Positions 34,672-44,239 of a stretch of 64,000 bases of DNA are shown here, piece by piece. The notes beneath the pieces were generated by a model, which did no database searches, had not been told where the DNA came from, and worked only from the letters and a program-made list of their open reading frames with translations. The stretch covers positions 2,418,001 through 2,482,000 of the forward strand of contig NZ_OZ040189.1 in assembly GCF_964048965.1 (NCBI RefSeq), written 5' to 3'. Within the stretch, counting starts at the first letter, position 1; each line of letters begins with the position of its first letter. Both the position numbers and the translations under genes were made by a program. Source of the DNA: Tenacibaculum sp. 190130A14a (GTDB lineage Bacteria > Bacteroidota > Bacteroidia > Flavobacteriales > Flavobacteriaceae).

Positions 34672-34806
34672 AAATAAAGTTGAATCAACTAAAACATCTA
34701 AATACTAGGTTCTAAAATTAAAGTAATTAAATCTAGCTTCCAAATTTCATTGATTCTAGTTAATCGTAAAAAATAATCATGAAATTACCTTATTAAACTC
34801 CTATAA

Positions 34807-34838
34807 AACAAAAAACTCTGAGTACATACTCAGAGCTT
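34807..34838 (-). terminator. Rho-independent terminator after lgt
   Basis: A 9-bp perfect stem (ctctgagta 34816-34824 with tactcagag 34827-34835), followed on the minus strand by a T-run. The rest of the gap to the 620-aa regulator shows nothing recognisable. Confidence 0.9.
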
Positions 34839-34861
34839 TCTATTATAAATTATTAATTTTT

Positions 34862-35716
34862 TTATGAGTTCTTTCTGTTTCTAAACATTAACCAAACTCC
34901 TACTAGAATTAAAGGAATACTTAATAATTGTCCGGTATTTAAACCTAAAATAATATCTTCTCTTCCTTCTACCTGTGGTTCTTTAAAGTATTCAATAACT
35001 AAACGTAGTCCCCATAATCCAATCATAAACAGTCCAAACAAGAATCCTTCTTGTTTTTTCTTATCTGTTTTCCAATAAAAATACCATAGAGCAAAGAATA
35101 AAACTAAATAACTAAATGCTTCATATAATTGAGTTGGATGACGTGGTACCGTTTCTCCTGCTTTCTTAAAAATAACTCCAAAACTAGAACCTGTTGGTTT
35201 TCCATAGATTTCTGAGTTGAAGAAGTTTCCAAAACGAATAAAGAATGCTGATAGGGCAACCATAATCCCTAACCTATCTAAGATGAACAAAAATTTTCCT
35301 TCAAGGTGTTTTTTAGCATAAAAATACATGGCTATAACAATTCCAATAGCTGCTCCATGACTGGCAAAACCAGTATAACCAGTAAACTTCCAGCCTTTCA
35401 CCAATCCAAACAACATTTCTGCCCCTTCTTGCCTTTTCATTGGAAGTATTATTTCCCATAAATTATTTTGATAATCTGCCCAACTATAGAAAAATACTTC
35501 TCCTAAACGCATTCCTATAAGCATAGAAACAAATACATACATAAACAACGGATCCAACTTTTCTACTGGAATCTTATCTTCTATATAAATTTTCTTCATA
35601 AAATGAAGACCTAATACGAAGGCTATTACAAACATTAAGCTATACCACCTAACTCCAAAACCTCCAATATTAAAAATTTCAGGATTCCAATCCCACACTA
35701 TGGATAAATAATTCAT
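34862..35716 (-). CDS. lgt: Prolipoprotein diacylglyceryl transferase
   Basis: An inner-membrane enzyme (284 aa) that transfers diacylglycerol from phosphatidylglycerol to the lipobox cysteine of prolipoproteins, the first step of lipoprotein maturation. It is a multi-pass protein carrying the Lgt signature region (RFGNFFNSEIYGKPTG), and 'HPTQLYEAFSYL' further on. Length is normal. It is the last gene of a minus-strand run with yidD, a GNAT gene and cysS, with 6 bases to yidD, and is closed by a strong terminator. Its substrates in this window include the lipoproteins at 3444, 52316, 55316 and 59554. Confidence 0.96.
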   Translation of the reverse strand: MNYLSIVWDWNPEIFNIGGFGVRWYSLMFVIAFVLGLHFMKKIYIEDKIPVEKLDPLFMYVFVSMLIGMRLGEVFFYSWADYQNNLWEIILPMKRQEGAEMLFGLVKGWKFTGYTGFASHGAAIGIVIAMYFYAKKHLEGKFLFILDRLGIMVALSAFFIRFGNFFNSEIYGKPTGSSFGVIFKKAGETVPRHPTQLYEAFSYLVLFFALWYFYWKTDKKKQEGFLFGLFMIGLWGLRLVIEYFKEPQVEGREDIILGLNTGQLLSIPLILVGVWLMFRNRKNS

Positions 35717-35722
35717 GTATAT

Positions 35723-35977
35723 TTACTTTATATTTTTATTCTTTTTTTCCTTTACTTCGGGTACAGGATCATATCCACTTCCCCCCCATGGATGACAACT
35801 GAAAATACGTTTTGTTGCCAACCAGCCTCCATAAAACAATCCATGTTTTTTTAAGGCTTCGATTGTATAACTTGAACAAGTAGGATCATATCTACAAGTG
35901 GCAGGTGTAAACGGTGATATTGCCGTTTGATAAAAACGAACCAATAATATAAACGGATATGCTAATATTTTTTTCAA
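35723..35977 (-). CDS. yidD: Membrane protein insertion efficiency factor YidD
   Basis: 84 aa, the usual length. A short amphipathic N-terminus is followed by the family core with conserved cysteines and tryptophans: '[19 protein letters not shown]' and '[17 protein letters not shown]'. YidD sits at the inner membrane and assists YidC in inserting membrane proteins. It lies between lgt and a GNAT acetyltransferase gene with only a few bases between, so it is co-transcribed. Confidence 0.96.
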   Translation of the reverse strand: MKKILAYPFILLVRFYQTAISPFTPATCRYDPTCSSYTIEALKKHGLFYGGWLATKRIFSCHPWGGSGYDPVPEVKEKKNKNIK

Positions 35978-35978
35978 A

Positions 35979-36494
35979 TTAATTCCAATCTTCTTTTAAC
36001 AATGCATACCTTCTATCAGTACAATTATCGTATTCATTATAAAACTCTTTTACAGGTGTTAAAAACTTTGACAAAACCTTGTTAGAAGCTATGTTTTCAA
36101 CCCAAACATCAGCCGTAATTTTATCTAGCTTTAGCTCTGAAAAAGAAAAATCAATCATCCTTTTTGTAATCTCTGTTGCATATCCTTTTCCCCAGTAAGG
36201 TTTTCTGAAACGATATCCCAATTCTCTATCACCTTCATCATTGGTAAGAAATGCCACAAGACCTATCAGTTCATCTTGACCGTCTTCAAAAACTCCTAAA
36301 ATATTTAATGGGTTTTCAGAGATATTTCCATCAAAACCAATGGCCTTCTCGAATTTTATATTGATATTTTCTTCTGAAGGACATTGTTGAGGAATTGCCG
36401 CTATAATTTCTTTTGCTGTTAACAACTCTACAAACTCCTTTTTATGAATTTTAGTTATTGCTTTCACCACAAGTCGTTCAGAAGTAAAAATCAT
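35979..36494 (-). CDS. GNAT-family N-acetyltransferase (RimJ/RimL-like)
   Basis: 171 aa with the N-terminal '[12 protein letters not shown]' strand and the acetyl-CoA-binding stretch '[20 protein letters not shown]' (about residues 93-112), typical of the RimJ/RimL-like group that acetylates protein N-termini or small amines. The substrate cannot be read from sequence. It is tightly packed between cysS (6 bases) and yidD, so part of the same transcript. Confidence 0.88.
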   Translation of the reverse strand: MIFTSERLVVKAITKIHKKEFVELLTAKEIIAAIPQQCPSEENINIKFEKAIGFDGNISENPLNILGVFEDGQDELIGLVAFLTNDEGDRELGYRFRKPYWGKGYATEITKRMIDFSFSELKLDKITADVWVENIASNKVLSKFLTPVKEFYNEYDNCTDRRYALLKEDWN

Positions 36495-36500
36495 GAGAAT

Positions 36501-37982
36501 TTAATTTACTGAAAATGTTGTTCCTTCTCTACCATCTTTCAACTGAATACCTAAAGCGGCTAACTCATCGCGTATTTGATCAGATAAAGCCCAATCTTTA
36601 TTTTCTCTAGCTTCCTTTCTCATTTGTATCAGCATCTCCACAACCCCATCTAACTTATTTGTTCCTTGTTGTGTCTCTTCTTCTACTAAGCCTAAAACAT
36701 CAAATACAAATGCATTTAAAGTTGCAGTTAATAGCGCCAAGTCATCTTTAGAAATTTCTGCTTTTTTATCTTTTAATAAATTGATAAACTTAACTGCTTC
36801 AAATAAATTAGCTATTAAAATAGGCGTATTAAAGTCATCATTCATAGCATCATAACATTTCTGCTTCCATGCTAAAACATCAAAATCAGAAGTAGCTTTA
36901 CTCTCTTCTACTGATTTTAACATCTTTAATGCTTCCATTAACTTATTATACCCCTTTTCAGAGGCCAATAAAGCCTCTCCTGAAAAGTCTAAAATACTGC
37001 GATAGTGAGCTTGCATGTTAAAGAAGCGTACTACTCCAGCACTAAATGCCTTTGGTAAAATCGTATTGTCTCCTGTTAAAATTTCTTCTGGTAAAATATA
37101 GTTCCCAGTAGATTTAGCCATTTTTTGACTGTTTAACAATAACATATTCGCATGCATCCAATAGTTTACAGGTTGTACTCCTGAACATGTATGAGATTGC
37201 GCAATTTCACACTCATGATGTGGAAATTTTAAATCCATTCCTCCACCATGAATATCAATTTGTTCTCCCAAATATTTTGAACTCATTACTGAACATTCTA
37301 AATGCCAACCAGGAAAACCATCACTCCAAGGAGAAGGCCAACGCATAATATGACGTTCATCTGCTTTTTTCCAAAGTGCAAAATCTTGTGGGTTTTTCTT
37401 ATCTGATTGCCCGTCTAAAACTCTTGTATTATGAATAGCATCTTCTATCGTACGTCCAGATAAAATTCCATAATTACTATTCTCATTGTATTTCAATACA
37501 TCAAAATACACAGAACCATTCACTTCATAAGCCATTCCTTTATCCATGATTTCTTTAATCATTTCAATTTGCTCAACGATATGTCCTGTTGCTGTTGGTT
37601 CTATACTTGGTGGTAAGAAATTATATTTAGTAGTTACATTATGAAAGTCAACAGTATAACGTTGTACTACTTCCATTGGTTCAATTTCTTCTAAGCGTGC
37701 TTTCTTAGCAATTCTATCTTCGCCTTCATCTGCATCATTTTCTAAATGCCCCGCATCTGTAATGTTTCTTACATATCGAACTTTATATCCTAAATGCAAT
37801 AAATAACGAAACACCATATCAAAAGACATGAATGTTCTAATATTTCCTAAATGTACATTACTATATACCGTTGGACCACATACATACATTCCTACACGTC
37901 CTTCGGTTACAGGTACAAAAAGCTCTTTACTTTTTGATAGCGAATTGTAAATTTTAAGTTGATTTTCTTTGTATAATTCCAT
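36501..37982 (-). CDS. cysS: Cysteinyl-tRNA synthetase
   Basis: 493 aa; charges tRNA-Cys with cysteine. The class I HIGH-type motif appears as VHLGN (43-47) after the zinc-ligand region '[11 protein letters not shown]'. The zinc site continues with '[10 protein letters not shown]' and '[18 protein letters not shown]', and the KMSKS-type motif is KMAKSTGN near residue 287. The C-terminal '[30 protein letters not shown]' is the family's anticodon-binding tail. Length is normal. It heads the run cysS-GNAT-yidD-lgt. Confidence 0.97.
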   Translation of the reverse strand: MELYKENQLKIYNSLSKSKELFVPVTEGRVGMYVCGPTVYSNVHLGNIRTFMSFDMVFRYLLHLGYKVRYVRNITDAGHLENDADEGEDRIAKKARLEEIEPMEVVQRYTVDFHNVTTKYNFLPPSIEPTATGHIVEQIEMIKEIMDKGMAYEVNGSVYFDVLKYNENSNYGILSGRTIEDAIHNTRVLDGQSDKKNPQDFALWKKADERHIMRWPSPWSDGFPGWHLECSVMSSKYLGEQIDIHGGGMDLKFPHHECEIAQSHTCSGVQPVNYWMHANMLLLNSQKMAKSTGNYILPEEILTGDNTILPKAFSAGVVRFFNMQAHYRSILDFSGEALLASEKGYNKLMEALKMLKSVEESKATSDFDVLAWKQKCYDAMNDDFNTPILIANLFEAVKFINLLKDKKAEISKDDLALLTATLNAFVFDVLGLVEEETQQGTNKLDGVVEMLIQMRKEARENKDWALSDQIRDELAALGIQLKDGREGTTFSVN

Positions 37983-38084
37983 AGAAAAAGTGTCTAATAA
38001 CTGACGCTAAGATAGGCACTTTATAAAGAATATAGAAATGGAATTTTAGTGAAGTTTTTTCATAGTATTTTTCAACTTTTCATC

Positions 38085-39605
38085 TTACTCACGAACAGTT
38101 AATTGCGTATATTTTCCTTTAATTTCAAGCGTTTTATTATTAGTAGAAAGTACAAAGTTTCCGTTAATTTTTTTCGATTTATCATTTACGGAAAACTCCA
38201 TAGCTGGTTTATTTCGATGCGCAGCTGATTTTTCTCCTATAACATACTCTAATTTGTTCTTTACTTTAGATAAATTAATATCGGCACTTGAAGAGTTTAA
38301 AAACACTTTAAAAGTACTATAATTCGGACTTACCTCTAAAATTGTTAACTCTCCAAACTTATTAATTACTTCAACATCATTCAAAATTTTACTGATTTCT
38401 ACTTCCGAAGAGTTTGTATCTAAAGTTGTATTCGTAACCGATGCAACTTTGGCATCGGTTACGTTATTTAAAAATAATGTACAGGCATTTAATGATTCTA
38501 TGGTTACTGGTGAAAATGACACATTTAACTTCCCACCATTAATTTCATCTGCTTTAAAAGCTCCATAGCTAACCTTCCCGTTTACTTTTCCTTTAGGTAG
38601 CTTAATTTTACAGTGACGGGTATTTAAATCAAACGTAGCATTTTTAGGTACTTTAATAACGATTTTCTTTGTCACTTTAACTTTCTTCCCATTTACTGTA
38701 AACTCATTACTATCAGAAGAAAACGAATAACTAAAACGTGTATTTTTTAATTGCTTTTGTGCTTCTGCTACAGCCTTTTTTATTTCTTCTTTATTTATTC
38801 TTCTTATTTCTTCTCTAGCCTTTAGCATTGCAGCCCTTTCTTCCTTAAGAATTCTTCTTTTTTCTTCAAGAACTTTTCTCTTTTCATCTCTTAGTCGTTG
38901 ACGTTCTTTTCTATGCGCTTCTCTTTCTTTTTTCAGTTCTTTTGCTCTTTCTTTTAACTCTTTCTTGCGCTTTTCTTGCTTTTTCTTGAATTTTTTATAT
39001 TCTTTTGACTTCTTAAATTCCTCCCATTCTTTTTTTGATTTGATGGTAATACTATTTACACCATCCTTCCATTCAATAAAATAATTATCTCCATCTTTTG
39101 CGTACTTGTCGAAATCGAAATCAAAATCTTCTAAATCTGGCAAAACCAAAGCGTCAAAATCAATATCTGGAATTTCTATTTCGGTCACATTAGGAAGTAC
39201 AATTACTTCTTCTTCTACATGAGGTGCGACCCTATATACCCCAGGAAAACTATTTCCATGTTGATTAAACATTACAAAGTTATCTTTACCAAAAGAATAG
39301 AAATTTCCTCTATTAGCATTAATTTGAATTTTAGCTTTATTACCCAAAGCTTCAAATTTCCAATTATTTAGATACTTTTCGGCTTCTTTTTTACTTAAAC
39401 CATCTACTTCAATAACTGCTTCTACAGCTACTTCATTTCTATCCCATGTAGTTACATCTATTTCAGCGTTAGACGCTTTAATATCAACTACTACATCTTT
39501 ATTTGTATAAAACTTCTCGCTAAATTTTTTATCAAATTTTTGTGCTACTAATGTTCCTGTAACAAATAATAGTAATACACTTGTTTTAAATTGTTTGAAT
39601 GTCAT
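38085..39605 (-). CDS. Exported DUF4097-like protein with a charged coiled-coil insert
   Basis: 506 aa from ATG 39603-39605, where a signal peptide begins (MTFKQFKTSVLLLFVTGTLVAQ); an upstream in-frame ATG at 39629 lies further inside the anti-sigma gene and gives a worse signal. The N-terminal part ('VDIKASNAEIDVTTWDRNEV') and the C-terminal part after about residue 285 look like the beta-helical DUF4097 family. Between them lies a long Lys/Arg/Glu coiled coil (about 200-285). It overlaps the anti-sigma gene by 20 bases and belongs to the sigma/anti-sigma operon, so it is probably an envelope protein controlled by or sensing for that system. Its function is not known. Confidence 0.8.
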   Translation of the reverse strand: MTFKQFKTSVLLLFVTGTLVAQKFDKKFSEKFYTNKDVVVDIKASNAEIDVTTWDRNEVAVEAVIEVDGLSKKEAEKYLNNWKFEALGNKAKIQINANRGNFYSFGKDNFVMFNQHGNSFPGVYRVAPHVEEEVIVLPNVTEIEIPDIDFDALVLPDLEDFDFDFDKYAKDGDNYFIEWKDGVNSITIKSKKEWEEFKKSKEYKKFKKKQEKRKKELKERAKELKKEREAHRKERQRLRDEKRKVLEEKRRILKEERAAMLKAREEIRRINKEEIKKAVAEAQKQLKNTRFSYSFSSDSNEFTVNGKKVKVTKKIVIKVPKNATFDLNTRHCKIKLPKGKVNGKVSYGAFKADEINGGKLNVSFSPVTIESLNACTLFLNNVTDAKVASVTNTTLDTNSSEVEISKILNDVEVINKFGELTILEVSPNYSTFKVFLNSSSADINLSKVKNKLEYVIGEKSAAHRNKPAMEFSVNDKSKKINGNFVLSTNNKTLEIKGKYTQLTVRE

Positions 39606-40170
39606 TTTGAGTTGGATTTTTAAATTCACGTAATTGTTTTTGCATACGTTTTAACAGCTGTAAACGCAATTGCAAGTTTCCAATCAATGCATTGATAGTA
39701 TCATCGTTAACTCCTTTTGTATTGAGCTCATCGGTTAACGATTTATATTCTTTTGTTAGACTTTCTAATTGTAATAAATACCCATCAAATAATTCTTTAT
39801 TTTCATTAGTTAGTTCTAACTGACTTAGTTCGTAATTAATAGAGTTTACGTAGTACGCCTCTACCGTTTTCAATTCAGGAGATATACTTCCTAAACTTAA
39901 TCCCTCAGGTTTTGATGATGCCTCATCTTTTGTTGAAACCACTGGTTCAATTGGTTCTATATTACTTTTAGGATAAAAAGTAATCGCAAACCCTAAAAGT
40001 AAAACAATAGAAGCCGCAGCATATAACCATTGATAGTTTCTCTTTTTAACTACAGGAGTATCGTGTAACTCTTCCATTAGTTTTTGTTGAAAACGTGCTC
40101 TATGATTTGTTGATAATTCAACCTTCTTCTCATTCTTCTCTTGTAATATTTCTCTGATATCTTTAGACAT
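39586..40170 (-). CDS. Membrane-anchored anti-sigma factor-like protein
   Basis: 194 aa: a short charged cytoplasmic N-terminus ('NHRARFQQKLMEEL'), one membrane helix (about 46-65, WLYAAASIVLLLGFAITFYP), and a periplasmic helical/coiled-coil part (about 95-190). It starts within the last 8 bases of the ECF sigma gene, the usual coupling of sigma and anti-sigma, and overlaps the following DUF4097-like gene. There is no zinc-binding HxxxCxxC motif, so it is not a ZAS-type anti-sigma. The role is inferred mainly from context and topology. Confidence 0.75.
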   Translation of the reverse strand: MSKDIREILQEKNEKKVELSTNHRARFQQKLMEELHDTPVVKKRNYQWLYAAASIVLLLGFAITFYPKSNIEPIEPVVSTKDEASSKPEGLSLGSISPELKTVEAYYVNSINYELSQLELTNENKELFDGYLLQLESLTKEYKSLTDELNTKGVNDDTINALIGNLQLRLQLLKRMQKQLREFKNPTQNDIQTI

Positions 40171-40714
40171 GATGAGCTGTTTTTAATTGTTCTTGTACTT
40201 GTTTTTTACCTCTCATTAAATGAGTTCTTGACGTAACTTCTGATATTCCTAATATTTCAGAAATCTCTTTATGATCATACCCTTCTAATAAAAATAAGGT
40301 AAGTACCACTCTATATTTTTCTTTTAATTTTTGAATGCAGCTTACTATCTCTTGATAAGAAATAGTAGAAGCTACACACCAATCATCTTCTTCAACTACC
40401 GAAGATGTAATTTCTTCATTTATGGAAATCAATTCTAATTTTTTCTTCTTTAACCAATCAATACTCTGATTAATTACTATTCTTTTCAACCAAGCTCCAA
40501 AAGCCACTTCTTCTTTATATGAATTGATATTTTTAAAGGCTTTTATAAAAGCATCTTGCATAACATCTTCAGCTACAAATGAATCTTTTACGTAGCGTAA
40601 GGCAACTGTGAACATTGCTTCACAATACAAATCATACAACTGCATTTGTGCTTTTGCATCATTTATTTTACAAGCTTCAATTACTGAATGATGTAGCTGT
40701 TTGGTTGACTTCAT
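40163..40714 (-). CDS. ECF sigma-70 factor (RpoE-like), second system
   Basis: 183 aa. Region 2 is 'AEDVMQDAFIKAFKNINSYKEEVAFGAWLKRIVINQSIDWLKK' and region 4 'KYRVVLTLFLLEGYDHKEISEILGISEVTSRTHLMRGKKQVQEQL'. It belongs to the general RpoE-like group rather than the FecI type at 20106. It is translationally coupled to a membrane protein that is probably its anti-sigma factor. No AATAGGG-N16-TGTACA element lies upstream, so the two sigma systems appear separate. It is divergent from meaB. Confidence 0.92.
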   Translation of the reverse strand: MKSTKQLHHSVIEACKINDAKAQMQLYDLYCEAMFTVALRYVKDSFVAEDVMQDAFIKAFKNINSYKEEVAFGAWLKRIVINQSIDWLKKKKLELISINEEITSSVVEEDDWCVASTISYQEIVSCIQKLKEKYRVVLTLFLLEGYDHKEISEILGISEVTSRTHLMRGKKQVQEQLKTAHHV

Positions 40715-40814
40715 TTTTGATTTCTTACTCTAAAGACGATTGTTTTTTAACGGCGTTGCATTTTGCTTAATTTTTATTTCTAAATTTACATTATTATTTG
40801 CTTTACCACTGTTA

Positions 40815-41885
40815 ATGACATCAAAAAACAAATCGGCACTATCGGAAAAAGATGGAGTTTCTCAACCAGAAACTACCAGTAAATCTTCTGCTCAAAAAAT
40901 TAAACGAAATCGAAGAAAACAAACATCTGTGGAAGAATTTGTTACTAAGATTTTAGAAGGTGATATTACTTTTTTAAGTAGAGCAATTACACTGATTGAG
41001 AGTACCAACTTAAAGCATCAAGAAAAAGCCAATCAAATTTTAGATGCTTGCCTTCCTTATGCTAATAAGTCTGTAAGAATTGGAATTACCGGAGTTCCAG
41101 GGGTTGGAAAAAGTACTTTTATTGAGTCTTTTGGTAAACATTTAACAGCTTTGGGTAAAAAAGTAGCTGTTTTAGCTGTTGACCCTAGTAGTTCTATTAA
41201 TAAGGGAAGTATTTTAGGTGATAAAACACGAATGGAACAATTGGTTACCGATGAAAATGCCTTTATTCGTCCCTCTCCCTCAGGAACTTCCTTAGGAGGA
41301 GTAGCTCAAAAAACTCGTGAGAGCATTATTTTATGCGAAGCCGCTGGGTTTGATTCTATTATTATTGAAACTGTTGGTGTTGGACAATCAGAAACTGCCG
41401 TACATTCTATGGTTGATTTCTTTTTATTGTTGAAATTGGCAGGTGCTGGAGATGAATTACAAGGTATTAAACGTGGAATTATTGAGATGGCCGATGCTAT
41501 TGTTATTAATAAAGCAGACGGTGATAATGCGAAAAGTGCAAAAATGGCTAAAGTTGAATTTAACCGTGCTTTACATTTATACCCACCCAAAGAAAATGGT
41601 TGGCAACCTAAGGTAATGGTTGCAAGTGCTTTGCATCACCAAGGTATAGATGCTATTTATGACATGATTAACGATTATATTACCAATGCTCAGCAAAGTA
41701 ATTTCTTTAACAAAAAACGGAAACATCAAAATGAGTATTGGCTGTTAGAAACCATTAATCAACAATTAAAAAATAACTTCTATAACAATCCTGAAGTAAA
41801 AAATCAATTACAAATTGAAATTGAAAATTTAGAAAAAGGAACTACCACTCCTTTTAATGCTGCTAAACGCTTACTAAAAAAATAA
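40815..41885 (+). CDS. meaB: Methylmalonyl-CoA mutase-associated GTPase MeaB
   Basis: A 356-aa G3E-family GTPase (ArgK/MeaB) that protects and loads adenosylcobalamin into methylmalonyl-CoA mutase. The P-loop is GVPGVGKST (about residues 100-108), followed by 'VLAVDPSSSINKGSILGDKTRM', 'ETVGVGQSE' and the specificity motif NKAD. The frame is open further upstream, but the earlier residues are hydrophobic and start with TTG; ATG 40815 gives the family's hydrophilic start. The mutase genes are not in the window. It is divergent from the second ECF sigma operon. Confidence 0.93.
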   Translation: MTSKNKSALSEKDGVSQPETTSKSSAQKIKRNRRKQTSVEEFVTKILEGDITFLSRAITLIESTNLKHQEKANQILDACLPYANKSVRIGITGVPGVGKSTFIESFGKHLTALGKKVAVLAVDPSSSINKGSILGDKTRMEQLVTDENAFIRPSPSGTSLGGVAQKTRESIILCEAAGFDSIIIETVGVGQSETAVHSMVDFFLLLKLAGAGDELQGIKRGIIEMADAIVINKADGDNAKSAKMAKVEFNRALHLYPPKENGWQPKVMVASALHHQGIDAIYDMINDYITNAQQSNFFNKKRKHQNEYWLLETINQQLKNNFYNNPEVKNQLQIEIENLEKGTTTPFNAAKRLLKK

Positions 41886-41896
41886 AGATTCAGAAA

Positions 41897-41957
41897 AAGA
41901 AGGCTTAAAACTAGTCATACTTATAAAGCATAACATTTACGATTTTAAAGCCTTCTT
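41897..41957. repeat. Inverted repeat after meaB
   Basis: A 10-bp perfect inverted repeat (aagaaggctt 41897-41906 with aagccttctt 41948-41957) around a 41-base spacer, in the 221-base gap between convergent meaB and the flavoenzyme gene. No T-run follows on either strand, so it is a weak candidate terminator. Nothing else is seen in the gap. Confidence 0.4.
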
Positions 41958-42106
41958 AGATCAATCAAAAAACTAAAAGTTAGTAGTAATTAACTAACCT
42001 TCAAAATACCTTTACCTCCTTGGGTAATAGGTTTTATCTAACCATGTTGGATATTTTAATCCGTATTTTTCTCTCATTATATGCTCGACTACACAAAATA
42101 CTCCTG

Positions 42107-43336
42107 CTACCTATCCTTGTTAATCTGAATACGCCTATCCAGTAATGAAAATTCATTCTTCTTGGTAAGGTTGTCGTTTGTCCATTGAATTTTAAAGGGA
42201 GTTAAATCATATGGTGTTTCTCCCTCAACTGCTAAATCCGCAAGAATTTTACCCAATAAAGGAATAAACTTTGCTGCCCAACCACCTGTATACACGAAAA
42301 TATTCTCATTGTTATGTACCCATTCTGGTAGTGTATCAAGCAACAACTCTTTATTATCATTACTTAAAGTTATTAAACAAGTGGATGTAAACTCGGGCTC
42401 ATCGTTTAATCCAACCATATGGTCTTTTACCCAGTCTGAATTTAACTGTAAACTCTTTTCACTAGGAATTCCAGTTCTCCCACTAGGATCTTTAATTACT
42501 CTATCTGGTATATCTGGTGCGACTCTTATATAACCTGGATTTGCCCAATCTTCTTCTGGGAACCCATAGAATAAGCTTGTATTTTGTGGTTCTTGAAACA
42601 CAAACCAAGTTGGTAACTTAATATCTTCTGTTTTCTTGTAATATGCAGATGACATTTCCCAAATATCAACATTTACAGATACTCCAAAATGTTTTAAAAC
42701 ATCATTCACATAAGCTCCTGGAGTAATTACTAATTTTTCTGTCGAAAAAGATGCCTGCGCCGTTACTACTTCTATAATACCATCTTGTTCAGAAAATATA
42801 TCGATAACTTTATCAAACTCTCTTAAATCAATATTAGAAGCTGCATTTGCAATATTAAATAACGCTTGAAGTGTTGCTTTCAAATTGATTATTCCTCCAT
42901 CTTTTTGGAAAAAACCATTATAATCTTTCGGAAGATCTTTAAACGGAAATTGCTTTTCTATTTCAGATGCCGATAACTTTGTATACGGAATTGATAGTTC
43001 ATCCATTACATCCATGGCAGCTTGAATACCTCCTTCTTGAGAACTAATTTTTGGATCTCCAAACCATAATGAACCTACTTTATCTATTAATGTTTCTTCT
43101 GACTTTTCTTGAAGCTTATCCCAATAAGGAATAGCATCAACAGCCAATTGTGCCATGTATTCTTGGGCATATTGTACTCTAAATTGACGTGAAAGTCCAG
43201 CAGAACTTCCTTTATTATTAAAAAATCCAAACTGTTCTAAAACGAGTACTCTTTTATCAGTGTTCGCCAATTCAGCCGCCGTTGCCAGCCCCATTGCTCC
43301 ACCTCCTATTATTATAATATCATAATCTTCTTTCAT
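42107..43336 (-). CDS. Sarcosine-oxidase-like FAD-dependent amine oxidase
   Basis: A 409-aa DAO-family flavoenzyme. The FAD ADP-binding motif is IIIIGGGAMG (7-16), with the family's 'SSAGLSRQFR' at about 43-52. Cys320 lies in 'TCLITLSNDNKELLLDTLPE', the place where monomeric sarcosine oxidase and N-methyltryptophan oxidase bind FAD covalently, so a covalent flavin and oxidation of an N-methyl amino acid or related amine with release of hydrogen peroxide are likely. The exact substrate is not readable. It is monocistronic on the minus strand, convergent with meaB. The 150-base upstream gap holds no feature I can name. Confidence 0.87.
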   Translation of the reverse strand: MKEDYDIIIIGGGAMGLATAAELANTDKRVLVLEQFGFFNNKGSSAGLSRQFRVQYAQEYMAQLAVDAIPYWDKLQEKSEETLIDKVGSLWFGDPKISSQEGGIQAAMDVMDELSIPYTKLSASEIEKQFPFKDLPKDYNGFFQKDGGIINLKATLQALFNIANAASNIDLREFDKVIDIFSEQDGIIEVVTAQASFSTEKLVITPGAYVNDVLKHFGVSVNVDIWEMSSAYYKKTEDIKLPTWFVFQEPQNTSLFYGFPEEDWANPGYIRVAPDIPDRVIKDPSGRTGIPSEKSLQLNSDWVKDHMVGLNDEPEFTSTCLITLSNDNKELLLDTLPEWVHNNENIFVYTGGWAAKFIPLLGKILADLAVEGETPYDLTPFKIQWTNDNLTKKNEFSLLDRRIQINKDR

Positions 43337-43486
43337 GATAATTGGGTTTGGTTAGTTAAATTTTGGTTACCCCAATTTCTCAATTTTAAGGCCTCTTTAG
43401 AATATTTAATCCTTAGACGAATAATTACAAGTCATAGGAGGCTCTTTTTACAGTATAAAAGTTATATTTATTGAAAATTTAGAGGA

Positions 43487-43837
43487 ATGAGTAAAACGGA
43501 AAACAACCTGATATCTTGGAATGATTTTACTAAAATTGAAATGCGTGTGGGTACGATTATTTCAGCAGAGGTATTCGAAGAAGTAAAAAATCCTGCTTAT
43601 AAAATGCAAGTTGATTTTGGAGCGCATGGTATTAAAAAAACCTCAGCTCAAATAACTCAGCTATATAATGTAAAAGAATTGATAGGGAAACAGGTCGTAG
43701 CCGTAATCAACTTTCCTAAAAAACAAATTGCAACTATGATGAGTGAATGTTTAATTTTGGGTGGATTGGGAGATAACAAAGAAGTTACCCTGCTCACTCC
43801 AGAAAGGCCTATTAAGAACGGTAGTAAAATTGCATAA
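43487..43837 (+). CDS. csaA: CsaA-like tRNA-binding-domain protein
   Basis: 116 aa, a stand-alone EMAP/Myf-type OB-fold ('IEMRVGTIISAEVFEEVKNPAYKMQVDFG', 'KKTSAQITQLY', ending in 'LTPERPIKNGSKIA'). CsaA proteins are dimeric and have been described as export-related chaperones; the fold also binds tRNA. Length is normal. The next gene starts at the stop codon (TAATG), so the pair is coupled, although the partner is an unrelated membrane protein. The gene symbol follows the closest known family. Confidence 0.88.
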   Translation: MSKTENNLISWNDFTKIEMRVGTIISAEVFEEVKNPAYKMQVDFGAHGIKKTSAQITQLYNVKELIGKQVVAVINFPKKQIATMMSECLILGGLGDNKEVTLLTPERPIKNGSKIA

Positions 43838-44217
43838 TGAAACCCTTATCTCATAAAACCCTTTTTTTAATTGATGCCACAGGCGCTCTTTTATCATGTT
43901 TCTTATTAGGTTTTGTACTTGTAAAGTATCAATCTTATTTTGGAATTCCTCAGCAGACATTATACACTTTAGCAATATTTCCTTTTGGCTTTTTTTTGTA
44001 TGATTTATATTGTTTGATATTTGTTAAATCTCTTCTCTATAAGTACTTAAAGCCTATTGCATACTTTAATATCATCTATTGTCTAATCTCTCTTGTATTA
44101 GTTGTAGCACATATGAAAGATATTACTCTCTTAGGATGGTTATATATCTGTGTAGAAATAATAATTGTATTGATGCTGGCTAAGATTGAGTTGAATGCTT
44201 CAAGTTTGTCTAATTAA
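43837..44217 (+). CDS. Small four-helix membrane protein of unknown function
   Basis: 126 aa with about four hydrophobic helices (about 10-28, 40-62, 71-92 and 98-119), probably with both ends in the cytoplasm. The ATG overlaps the csaA-like stop by one base, so translation is coupled. I do not recognise a family; 'FPFGFFLYDLYCLIFVKS' in the middle may help a search. It converges on mscS, with 22 bases between the two stops. Confidence 0.75.
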   Translation: MKPLSHKTLFLIDATGALLSCFLLGFVLVKYQSYFGIPQQTLYTLAIFPFGFFLYDLYCLIFVKSLLYKYLKPIAYFNIIYCLISLVLVVAHMKDITLLGWLYICVEIIIVLMLAKIELNASSLSN

Positions 44218-44239
44218 TTGCAATTCTTGCAAGTCCAAA

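Noticed and set aside
40740..40814. 25-codon hydrophobic extension of MeaB
   Set aside because: It begins with TTG, would give a soluble GTPase a membrane segment, and ATG 40815 matches the usual start of the family.
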